Made by a program: the position numbers and the translations under genes
Assembly: GCA_015680685.1 (NCBI GenBank)
Contig: MNCI01035320.1
Span: forward strand, 107,317 to 171,316
Length of the DNA stretch: 64,000 bases
Direction of reading: 5' to 3'
DNA from: Gnetum montanum
Lineage: Eukaryota; Streptophyta; Gnetopsida; Gnetales; Gnetaceae
In this document: in pieces, positions 33,600 through 42,130 of the stretch
How the letters are laid out: each line of letters starts with the position of its first letter
Numbering within the stretch: the first letter of the stretch is position 1
Notes under the pieces: model-generated
The model's database searches: none
What the model saw: the letters and a program-made list of their open reading frames with translations, nothing else
Told to the model about the DNA's origin: nothing

Positions 33600-35384
33600 T
33601 CATTTCAGTAATTTTTTGATTTTTTTCATTTTAATGTTAGACGACGTTTCAATAGGTATGATCCGGTATTCAGCGTCCCCTTCACTGATTACATTAAACG
33701 GTAATTCGGCCCAAGGGACTTCTGATGGAATGTCTTTCGTGTTAGCGTTTTCAGATATTTCAGTGTCTGTAGAGAGCTCTATATTAGCTTCTACTTGAGG
33801 AGGCACAGGCGTTTCTGTTTGAGGAGGCTTTTGTTCTATGTCGGAAGATTTACTGCTTACTGATGGTTGCGGATTCTCGTTATTTTGACTAGGTTTTTCG
33901 AGTTCGACTTCCGAGCCTTGGTCCGTGTCCATGTGCGATGAGATAATGGGAGTGGCTGCTTCACCGTGTGTGACGATTTCTCTGCCTTCATAAGGCAGGT
34001 GAATTTCTTGGTGTATGGGGGAAGAGACAGCTCTCAACTGGGCTAACCAGGGTCTTCCCAATATTAGGTTGAACCCCAGCATCTCATCCACTACTAGGAA
34101 ATCGGCAGACGTTGGGAATTGATCTCCCGCTATGAAGTCTAAGGTTATTGTGCCCTTCACCATTACGCTTGACCCACTAAATGACCTTAAATTGGTAGTC
34201 ATCGTTGGTTTAAGTAGTTCAGTAAGTCCTAGTTGTTCAATGATGTGGTACGACACAACGTTTGTCGCAGCTCCATCATCTACATGGATCCTGTGTATTT
34301 TAAACCGATTTATACAGATCGTTATGAACATGGGAGCTATTGTTACCTCCTTCGTTTTCTTATCCACCTTGATGTTGTCATCATGAAAGCTTAGAGGCTT
34401 AGGAGTAGTCCCGTGAGGCGAGAACATCACCGCATGGATGGAGGGTTCGTTTGGGGGTAAGTCCTCGCTTACTGGGATTGACGTTAACATGCGCACTAAA
34501 GCTTCCCGATGTGTTTGAGACATTAAGACTAAGCCATGCAAGCTTAGTGAAGTGTTCTTTTGTTTTAATGCTTGTGTGACTTGTGTCAAGGCGGCTGCAA
34601 AGTTTTTACTATTGGGCGTGTTTCTATCAGTGCTAACTGGATCCATCGGACCCAACAGTTTTATCTCCCGTTTTGTTGGCTTTTCAGTTTTCGGAGCTGT
34701 CATTTTAGATGATTTGTATTTTTCAGACAACTCACCTTCATTGCCTATGCTTGGTTGTTCGTTAGACGATGACATGGGTGCAGAGTTGAGGGGAGTGGGC
34801 TTAGGTGGCCCCGGAGCTAGCCGTTGGCGCTCTTTCTCCAAGCGTTCTCGCGTAAGCCTATCTACCAGCCGTTCTCGTGTGTTATGTGGAGATGGAGTTG
34901 GCCTCAGAGTTTTGGATTGCCCGAAAACCTTTACGACGTAGGGAGAAGGGCGAGGTTGTGTGTACGATTGGACGGGAGTTTGTGCAGGTAGCGTAACGAC
35001 GTACGGGGTTGGTCTTGGTGGAGGCTGAGCTGTCGTTGCGATGGCAGCTGGTACTCGGACTACGAAAGGGGTAGGCCAAGCGTGAGGGGTTGGTGTACCT
35101 GCGGGGTTAGCCGAAGGGATGCGTACTACATATGGTTGTTGGCGTGTCATGACGTTAGAGGTGGGTATGGTGGAGGGCACTCGGATTACGAATGGCCACC
35201 GCGGGGCGTGAGGTGCAGAGTTAGCGGGAGGGATCTGAACCACGAATGGTTTGTTAGATGTTCCTTGTTTGTTTTCGGGATAGATGGTGTTGATGCGGTG
35301 TGTGCTGAAGTCATCATCACAATAGATTGAAGTAATTATGTACGATGCCTCTTTAGCATTCAAGGGGTCTTTATACACCCCCAT
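33600..35384 (-). CDS. Aspartic protease region of gag-pro, element D
   Basis: 594 codons open after a TAG at 35390-35388. The N-terminal half is Pro/Thr-rich with repeated PYVV(R/T)(I/V)P-type units. The retropepsin domain has the active-site motif HVDDGAATNVV (DDGA codons at 34280-34269) and ends with LILGRPWLAQL, the usual ILGRP.. motif. The tail is acidic. The motif is DDGA rather than DTGA or DSGA, but the element C copy also has VDDGA, so it may be the family form. It would process the polyprotein in the virus-like particle. Confidence 0.88.
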   Translation of the reverse strand: MGVYKDPLNAKEASYIITSIYCDDDFSTHRINTIYPENKQGTSNKPFVVQIPPANSAPHAPRWPFVIRVPSTIPTSNVMTRQQPYVVRIPSANPAGTPTPHAWPTPFVVRVPAAIATTAQPPPRPTPYVVTLPAQTPVQSYTQPRPSPYVVKVFGQSKTLRPTPSPHNTRERLVDRLTRERLEKERQRLAPGPPKPTPLNSAPMSSSNEQPSIGNEGELSEKYKSSKMTAPKTEKPTKREIKLLGPMDPVSTDRNTPNSKNFAAALTQVTQALKQKNTSLSLHGLVLMSQTHREALVRMLTSIPVSEDLPPNEPSIHAVMFSPHGTTPKPLSFHDDNIKVDKKTKEVTIAPMFITICINRFKIHRIHVDDGAATNVVSYHIIEQLGLTELLKPTMTTNLRSFSGSSVMVKGTITLDFIAGDQFPTSADFLVVDEMLGFNLILGRPWLAQLRAVSSPIHQEIHLPYEGREIVTHGEAATPIISSHMDTDQGSEVELEKPSQNNENPQPSVSSKSSDIEQKPPQTETPVPPQVEANIELSTDTEISENANTKDIPSEVPWAELPFNVISEGDAEYRIIPIETSSNIKMKKIKKLLK

Positions 35385-35459
35385 GGTCTAGTTTTGCGGT
35401 TGGACGAGGTTAGCCCCGTCAGAAGTGATCTTGCCATCATCAATCATCCTTTGGATGTC

Positions 35460-35747
35460 TTACTTCAGGGTGAAGCAGTAATCCGTTCCATGCCCGTTGC
35501 GTTGGTGATAGTCGTAGAAGCGATCCATCCTAAATCCTTTGGGCACGGGCGGCTCATCCGGTGTTGCCAGGCTTGGGTTCTGTACGAGTTGACAGAACCG
35601 GTCATGTCTTTGGATAGCTGTTGGGGACAATTGCTTGTGTTGCATCAATCTAGCCTTTAAGAGTTGATCAAAGAGCTGGGATGGCTTCATCAGTAAAGGC
35701 GTGTACTGAGAGGGTTCCTTCCTCTCGAAGTTACGCGTACGGTTCAT
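35460..35747 (-). CDS. Gag C-terminal, degenerate zinc-knuckle region of D
   Basis: Same frame as gag and protease, between a TAG at 35849 and a TAA at 35462. It holds LFDQLLKARLM and a degenerate knuckle YDYHQRNGHGTDYCFTLK, where the first Cys of the family's CxxH...H....C pattern is Tyr. This is the nucleic-acid-binding end of gag. Confidence 0.75.
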   Translation of the reverse strand: MNRTRNFERKEPSQYTPLLMKPSQLFDQLLKARLMQHKQLSPTAIQRHDRFCQLVQNPSLATPDEPPVPKGFRMDRFYDYHQRNGHGTDYCFTLK

Positions 35748-35846
35748 TGGGTTTTGTGACCACGATTCCGGGGCTGTTGTGGGAGCGGGCTGATAGTAGT
35801 TAGTGGGGGGAACGGGTGGTTTGTATTGATGCGAGGTGTTTGTTTG

Positions 35847-37142
35847 CTATGCCCCCGCTATTGCTGCTACAGTTGCCTTGGCCTTTTCTTTGTCTTTCTT
35901 AGTGTGTTGGTTTGTGAAGGCCAGGTACGTAGGGTTGTTGCTGTTTTGAGTAGCTTCCTCTATGTTTTTGATTTGTTCAAATGCTTGATTCAGATCGTGC
36001 GCATTGAGGTAATACAGTTTGGACTTGAAGAAGTTATTGACAGCCCCTTTCAGTATCGTGAGCAGATAGGTTTGAGAGATTGGGTCGTGCAACTCGTTGA
36101 GAGCTGTGCTCCATCTCTGAATGAACTTCTGCACTGGTTCAAGCAGTGCCTGCTTGATCTGCATGAGGCTGTCCAGTGTTGCTTCGGGTTTCAAGTTATA
36201 CTTGAACCTGGTCACAAACTGGCGTAGAAGATCGTCTAGGGAAAGGATGGAATTCCTAGGCAAGGCCCGGTACCAGTCGAGTGGCCTTCCCACGAGGGAA
36301 ATGGAGAATACTCGTAGTATGGAGTGGGGCCATGCCTGAAGGAGTGCGCACTCTAATCTGAACGTGATGAGGTGGGCGTTGGGGTCTGTCTCCCCATTAT
36401 ACTTAGTCAGCATTGGAAGGGGGACACCCTTGGGCAAAGTCAATGGCGGGACAGAGGAGCTGATAGGGTCATCATTGTAAAAATCTACTACTTTCAGCTC
36501 TCCATCAGTGATGGTTTTGAGGCGCTTTACCTCATCTGTTAATTCCTGCATCAATTTTTTAGCGTCTGCCCAATCTTGGGTGCTCGGTGAAGCTACAGGG
36601 TGGGGGTGCGGGGCTGCATACCAACTAGATTGCTGGGTCACGGGTTGGAAAGTCGAAGGCTGGGTGATCGGCGGTTGTGCATGTGCATAGTTAACGGCGG
36701 GCTGTGCTAAGGCTGAGATGTTAAAAGGAAAGTGTTGTGGTTGTTGTTGTTGCTGCAGCTGGGGCTGTGCTTGAGGAGAAGTGATCGGGGGGATTGCGTG
36801 GGGTGGGATGTGGTGATGGGGAATTTGATGTGACGACACCCCCCTTGCTGGCCACTGCCCCGCTACGTTGTATGCGGGGACTTCCTGTTGGGCTGGGGTT
36901 GCTTGGGGAGCTATATGCATCTGGATCTGGGGTATGAAGTGAGTTGTTGTAGACGCGGGGATCACATGCGGCATCCCAAGCACACGAGGTGGGAATGTTG
37001 GTCCCATGCCATCATGAGGAGGCGGTGCTTGTGAGGATGGGACCACAGCTGCATTAGGGGTAACTGTTAGAGGGAAGGTATGAGGTTGGGGATCGCTCGG
37101 AAGCGGAATGTGTACGAGTGCTGGCGTTTCTGGTGGTGGCAT
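35847..37142 (-). CDS. Gag (capsid) of element D
   Basis: 431 open codons: a long Pro/Gln/His-rich N-terminal part, a short helical stretch (AKKLMQELTDEVKRL), then the retrotransposon gag domain (LPMLTKYNGETDPNAHLITF, WPHSILRVFSISL, DWYRALPRNSI, FIQRWSTALNELHDPI, FFKSKLYYLN). It ends at a TAG at 35849-35847 and continues in frame with protease. It would form the particle shell. Confidence 0.9.
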   Translation of the reverse strand: MPPPETPALVHIPLPSDPQPHTFPLTVTPNAAVVPSSQAPPPHDGMGPTFPPRVLGMPHVIPASTTTHFIPQIQMHIAPQATPAQQEVPAYNVAGQWPARGVSSHQIPHHHIPPHAIPPITSPQAQPQLQQQQQPQHFPFNISALAQPAVNYAHAQPPITQPSTFQPVTQQSSWYAAPHPHPVASPSTQDWADAKKLMQELTDEVKRLKTITDGELKVVDFYNDDPISSSVPPLTLPKGVPLPMLTKYNGETDPNAHLITFRLECALLQAWPHSILRVFSISLVGRPLDWYRALPRNSILSLDDLLRQFVTRFKYNLKPEATLDSLMQIKQALLEPVQKFIQRWSTALNELHDPISQTYLLTILKGAVNNFFKSKLYYLNAHDLNQAFEQIKNIEEATQNSNNPTYLAFTNQHTKKDKEKAKATVAAIAGA

Positions 37143-37679
37143 CTAAACTTGGGCGAATCTAGGGCGTTGTACGGGCAAGACTTCCCCTGTCCCAGGATGG
37201 AAAATGGGGTTCATCTGTGCTTGGGGGCTCAAGGTGTCGTATGAGTCTCCCTGCTTAGATTGGGCAGCGAACTCATCTTCTTCCTCTGGCTCAGGCTCTA
37301 GCGCAGGTTGGTCCAATGACTGGCTCCTGTGCAAAAGGAGCTGAGAAAAGAGCTCCGAGAATTGTTCTGGAACCGGGATTACGTCGTATGGGGAGGGGAT
37401 GAACTTGTGTCCTCCCCTGTAAAAGAGTTCAAATTGTCTCTTTACTTCGATCTCAGCCCGATCCACTACCAGGCCAGCTTGTATCTTAATGCAGATGAAG
37501 TTATACTCGTCTTGGGTTATGACGTTAGCGGCTGGATCTCTCCCTTGTAACCTCAAAGACCAACGGGGCCTCATTGTGGATTGCCCTCCCAAATGTGGTG
37601 CGCTAGACTGCTGGGCAGCCATGGTGTCTGAGACGTTGATGTTCTGGGTAGTGGCAGCAGTGGTGTTTACGGGATTCAT
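37143..37679 (-). CDS. Gag N-terminal segment of element D
   Basis: 178 codons starting at the ATG at 37679, in frame with the main gag ORF and separated from it by one TAG (37145-37143, CAG-type). It contains MRPRWSLRLQGRDP, DEYNFICIKIQAGLVV and VKRQFELFYRGG, all with decayed counterparts in C at 44110-44270. Together gag-pro is one frame of about 1360 codons with four stops and no frameshift. Confidence 0.8.
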   Translation of the reverse strand: MNPVNTTAATTQNINVSDTMAAQQSSAPHLGGQSTMRPRWSLRLQGRDPAANVITQDEYNFICIKIQAGLVVDRAEIEVKRQFELFYRGGHKFIPSPYDVIPVPEQFSELFSQLLLHRSQSLDQPALEPEPEEEDEFAAQSKQGDSYDTLSPQAQMNPIFHPGTGEVLPVQRPRFAQV

Positions 37680-38093
37680 GATGATAGATTGTGTATGTAA
37701 AACGGTTTGAGTGTATGTGGCCGGCGTAGACGAATCTACAACGTAAGTGTGCAGTGTAGACGTTGGTCTACGGGCAGCGTAGACGCTGCTGTAAGTTAGC
37801 AGCGTAGACGCTGCCGTAAGTGTGCAGTGTAGACGCTGGCGTAAGTTAGGTGATGTAGATGCTAAGGTACATGTGCAGCGTAGACGCTGCCATAAGTGTG
37901 CAGTGTAGACGCTGGCGTAAGTTAGGTGACGTAGATGCTAAGGTATGTGTGCAGCGTAGACGCTGGAAGGTTGACAGCGTAGACGATGGAAGGTTGACAG
38001 CGTAGACGCTGAGAGTTGGGGGTTTAAACAGGGTAGAAAAAATGCTGATGAGTGTAGACGCTGAGAAGCATACAGTCAATTTGTTTAAGCGGA
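37680..38093 (-). repeat. 5' leader of D with GCGTAGACGCTG repeats
   Basis: Non-coding leader between priming site and gag. It holds a 76-bp tandem duplication (37801-37876 and 37877-37952) and more than a dozen GCGTAGACGC-type palindromes in total. Such a repeat in the packaged leader could affect RNA structure or promoter action; this is inference. Confidence 0.75.
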
Positions 38094-38113
38094 GGCCCTC
38101 CTTCTAGCGCCAA
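38094..38113 (-). other. Primer binding site of element D
   Basis: On the minus strand TTGGCGCTAGAAGGAGGGCC begins 4 bases inside the 5' LTR end. TGG matches a tRNA CCA tail. I recall this form from other plant Tat-type elements, but I do not assign the tRNA. Confidence 0.75.
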
Positions 38114-38117
38114 TTTC

Positions 38118-39494
38118 TGTACCGCCCAAAATCGTCGGTCCCCGGCTGGAAGGAAAAAGAGAGACCACGGGATCACAGGACGAGCACAGATGACCCTACC
38201 TTCGCCTGAGGGTGAGCTGGAATGCACGAAGGTAGGGTACCTTGGGTGGTCTTCACGCGGATCAGACAAGGATTTCCCCGAGCATCACCGAAGTGTTATA
38301 CGCTGGGTTATACGTAAACTGTGTAACGGGCGTAAAACGGAGCAAACAGTGTAAACAGGGCGTAAACAAAATGTAAGCGGCGTAACAGCTTAAACAGTGT
38401 GTGCAGCGTAAATCGTAAATAAAATGTAAATGGTGAAACAGCGTAAGCAAGGCGTATACAGCGTAAACAGTGTAAGCAGGGCGTAAACTGGGCGTAAAGC
38501 GTAAACAGGATGCCGACAGCGTAAATAGTGTAAACAGAGCATAGGCGGCGTGATCAGAGCGTGAATGTAAACGAGCGTAAGGAGAAACGCATGCAAGAAA
38601 TCAGCGTAAACTGTAAAGCGTAAACTGTAAATTGTAAACTATGAACTGTAAACTATAAACTGTAAACTGTATTATGAAATGGAAATGTATGCACCGATCT
38701 AACGTAGTTGTGGCTGGGCACAAGGCGAACGTAAAGCCCCGGTGGGTGTAAGGAGGCGGTTGGTTTGCACGGTAGGCGGAGCGTAGAGACTGTGCTCGGC
38801 GTACAGGACTTCTAGCGTAGAGGGTTTTAGGCTCTGGGTTGCATCGTAATTGCTCTCGGGTCTGCTCTAGTAAATTTTTGCCAACCTTGAAAACGCGAAA
38901 AACTGGGGTTTTTATAGGGGCGTGGTTTTACCGGGAAAATCGGGTTGGGAGACATGTGGCGTGTCGACCGGGTGAACACAATTTAGAAACATGGTATACG
39001 CTGGGTGTATACGCTGGACTTGCTGGTCGTGTGAACTTGGGTGGATGCTGGGGCGTATACGCTGATGAATGCTGGCGCATACGTTGGGGCGTATACGTTG
39101 ATGGATGCTGGCGTATATGCTGGGGCGTATACGTTGATAGATGCTGGCGTATACCCTGGGCGTATACGTTGATGAATGCTGGCGTATACGCTGATAGATG
39201 CTGGCGTATACGCTAATGAATGTTGGCCGCCGACTTGCTTCAATTCTTGCTCCTGTTGCACCTGCTGAGCATACATGTGAGGCGTGTACGCTGGGCGTTG
39301 GGTGTATACGCTGGGCGTAGACGCTGGGCGTAGACGCTGGGCGTATAAGCTGGCACAACACTTGGTAAAAATCGAGTTTTTCGATCCTCAAAATTGCCAT
39401 GTGTGACTTCAAATGTAGCCAACGTCGTCTGAGGGTCACGGGGATCTGCTTCTTGTCAAACAAGTGCCAAACTCGAAATTTTTGTGGTGTTTCA
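38118..39494 (-). repeat. 5' LTR of element D (1377 bp)
   Basis: Same ends and order as 22155-23502. Length differences come from changes in GCGTATACGC-unit number. The TATA box on the minus strand is at 38916-38909. CTATT follows at 39495-39499. Confidence 0.93.
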
Positions 39495-40172
39495 CTATTG
39501 ACATGTCATTTAGGACAAAGTAGTAGTCCTATGGGAGATGGTTAAGCAACATATGCACATGGACCTCATCTCCTATAAGGTTGAAGACTAGAAGAATCAT
39601 TATGCTTAGGTCCTAGAGTGAGGTAAGAAATAGAAGGTCCACAAGTGAGAGTACAAGGAAGATCATGGGGCCTACCTTAAATGGCTCAAGGAGAAGTTGG
39701 TTGAATGATGTAAGAGAGAGCCATTCATCTAGGGAATCTAGGTATAGAGTGCTTATCATCATTTTGAAAGCATTCTCATAGTGGAGCAATCCCCTACTAG
39801 GATTATCACTATTGCAGGTGAGACCTCTATGGATGCTATGGCTCGAGAGCCTCCTACTTGGACTACTATAGATAGGACTAATATCCTTTCTAGAATTGAT
39901 CTTAGGGATGTTGACTGGGTCAACATGATAGAGGACTAGATCCTCCATTATTTGGAGGAAGGCCTTTCACTTCTACCCCAGGAAGTAATGAAGTTGGAAT
40001 CTTCATAGGTTAGATGTATTTGATGTCTTTTTTTTGTTTTATGCTATGGTTTTTGCTACAAGCTTCAAACTAGATATCTGTTACTGCATTTTAGACCTTA
40101 GGAGATATTGGTGGTCCCAGTAGTGAGGCTAGGAATGACACACTATTTCCTCCTCTTAATGCCACTCAATAG
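39495..40172 (+). pseudogene. Antisense gene copy in C, 3' part (exons 7-8)
   Basis: This resumes exon 7 after element D; the first five bases are the duplicated CTATT. The frame reads MDLISYKVEDW, aligned with QIELLNTKCHDW of D, then charged sequence and WVNMIED, aligned with IDWASVSEEE. Exon 8 starts near 40095 after TTTTAG and ends at a TAG (40170-40172), with GDIGGPSSEA resembling the Gly-rich D tail. Several stops. Confidence 0.6.
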
Positions 40173-40749
40173 CATCCATTAGCTTAGCTTGCTAGCTATT
40201 TTTCTTTTATTTTCATGTTGATGGCTATGATTATCCAAGACTATGTTATAGATTATTTTTAGACACTTTTACCACATAGTGTAGCCATGGATATATATGT
40301 TGTGGACATTCTAACTTTAAATTTAAATTTTGGTTTTATTTTTGGCTATATATAGTTGTAGTAAATGTTGTGAACATTAAGAATGGCTATGTTGATGTTT
40401 TAGTTAAAACATTAAATGGCCAATTGATTCAATAATAGGCTAAACAAAATGTAGTATAGTAATAACAAAGATATTTGCTAGTTTTAGGCCATCATGGGCA
40501 CATGTTATATTGTGTGATTGTGGCTACATTTCCATTTTAAGGTCATGGTAGGCCATGATGCTAGTTTAGTGTACTAGTAATGAAAAAGAAACATATATTT
40601 ATAAGGCTTTTTGATGTTTATAATATGAGTAAAAGTAAAGAAAGCTATAATAAATAAGTAAAAATGCAAATGAAAGTAGAAACTTAGGCTATATGCATAG
40701 GCTATGTGCACAAAGAGTAAAACAAAAATGCATAAAAAGATATAATAAA
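40173..40749. repeat. Spacer with TAGTTTTAGGCC/TAAGGTCATGG units, antisense gene to protease of C
   Basis: No coding seen. Degenerate repeat units occur at about 40480-40575 (CTAGTTTTAGGCCATCATGG, TTAAGGTCATGGTAGGCCAT). This is the same border that carries repeats in D (33305-33600). Confidence 0.45.
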
Positions 40750-42060
40750 TTGCAAAAGAAAAGTTACTTGTGTAGATTCTTCCTAATCTTTGTGGGATTA
40801 GGAAATGAGTAAGGTTTTTTCTGCACAAGCTTATATTCACCATCACCTTCATTGATGATGCTAAAAGGGAGTTCATCCCATAATGCATCCCATTGCTTAT
40901 TGTTGTCATTATCAAGTCATTACTATCTTTTAGATTGTTGGACTTCATGGATAGGAGTTTATTCTTGAAGCCCCACTTTGAACCCCTGATCTATGTTCAC
41001 ATTATTAATAGCCAAGGGAAACACATTATCACCTTGAATGATAATTTAATGTTCCTCATAAGGAAGATGAATTTCTTAACGGATGGGAGAATACATGGCT
41101 CCTAATTGAGCCAACCAAGGCCTTCCCAAGATAAGGTTGAATATCGGTGTCTCTTCCACCACCATGAAATTGGCAATTGTGAGGGATTACTTCCTTGCTA
41201 TAAAATCCAAGGAGATAGACCCCTTGATAGAAAATCTTGATCCATTGAAGAACTTAAGAGCTATGATGGTTGTAGGTTGCATCTACTTAATTAAGTATAA
41301 TAAATTAACATTGGTGCATGGGATGACATTAGTTGTGGCCCCATCATCAACATGCATTCAATGTACTCTAAACTATCTTATGCATATGGTTATAAATAGA
41401 GGAGCTATAGTTACTTTAACATTTTGGGGATTAACATTGATTTTTCTATCACAAAATGTTAATTGTGTTGAATTCTCCTTCCTTGGTAAGGGAGGAATCA
41501 TCACTGCATGGATGGCTTCCTCATTAGCAAGGATCTCCTTAGTAATGGCGTTGAAAGTCAGCATTTAAACTAATGTGCCATGATGTGTGGTAGAAGTCAT
41601 GATGAGGTCATACAATCTTAAAGTTATATTCTTCTTCTTGAGGGATTGCTTAACTTGTTCCATTATATTAAGGAATTTTTTATCATTGGTTGTGGACTTG
41701 TCACCCCAGTTATGCTTTACTTCCTTCGTGTGCTCCAAAATGCAAACTTTGACTTTAGGTTATGGTTGTTAGGGCTTCTCCTTGTTGTTCTAGTTATGGA
41801 ATTTGGTATCCTATTATGGATTATTTATTGGAGTTTGTTGGGTAGAGAACTTCATGGGTATAGCTGAAATGGGAGTGACCTTTTGTGAGCCAACTTCCTT
41901 TCATGCCTCTATATACTTATTATCCTTATTGTTAGGCTTTTGCTTATGCTTCTTCCTTTTTTTGGCCAATGTTTTTTGGTTGTAAGTTGTTGGTTGTGAG
42001 GAAGAGGCAGTAGCATTAGCCATCATAGGTAGTCATTACATAGTTTTCTAGGCTATGGCT
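40750..42060 (-). pseudogene. Protease region of element C (decayed)
   Basis: Segments align with D: EEAIHAVMIPP and VKVTIAPLFITICI (41564-41373), then HVDDGATTNV near 41360-41330, and a decayed flap/LGRP region toward 41100. Stops and frame changes throughout. The catalytic Asp pair is still readable. Confidence 0.7.
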
Positions 42061-42130
42061 AGTTGTGTTATGTTAGGTTGGGGTACCTTGATGACAAACA
42101 ATTTCCTCAAAGGAACTTGTGATGATACTC

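Larger units (their letters stand above)
22155..39494 (-). mobile_element. Element D: young 17.3-kb Tat/Ogre-like retrotransposon with an antisense gene
   Basis: Two LTRs (22155-23502 and 38118-39494), a perfect CTATT target duplication, a priming site beside the high LTR and a polypurine tract beside the low LTR define a complete minus-strand element. Coding order is gag, protease, interval with a + strand gene, RT (in an N gap), RNase H, archaeal-type RNase H, integrase. The second RNase H places it in the Tat/Ogre lineage. It is CpG-rich, has few stops, and its LTRs differ at about 13 of the first 240 bases by eye, mostly transitions. It sits in exon 7 of the antisense gene of C. Confidence 0.93.

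Noticed and set aside
34552-34941. A 129-codon + strand ORF over the protease region of D
   Set aside because: It is a shadow of the Pro-rich N-terminal part of the protease ORF; no domain is recognised.
36121-36690. Several + strand ORFs over gag of D
   Set aside because: They are shadows of the gag frame on the minus strand, which has clear domain motifs.
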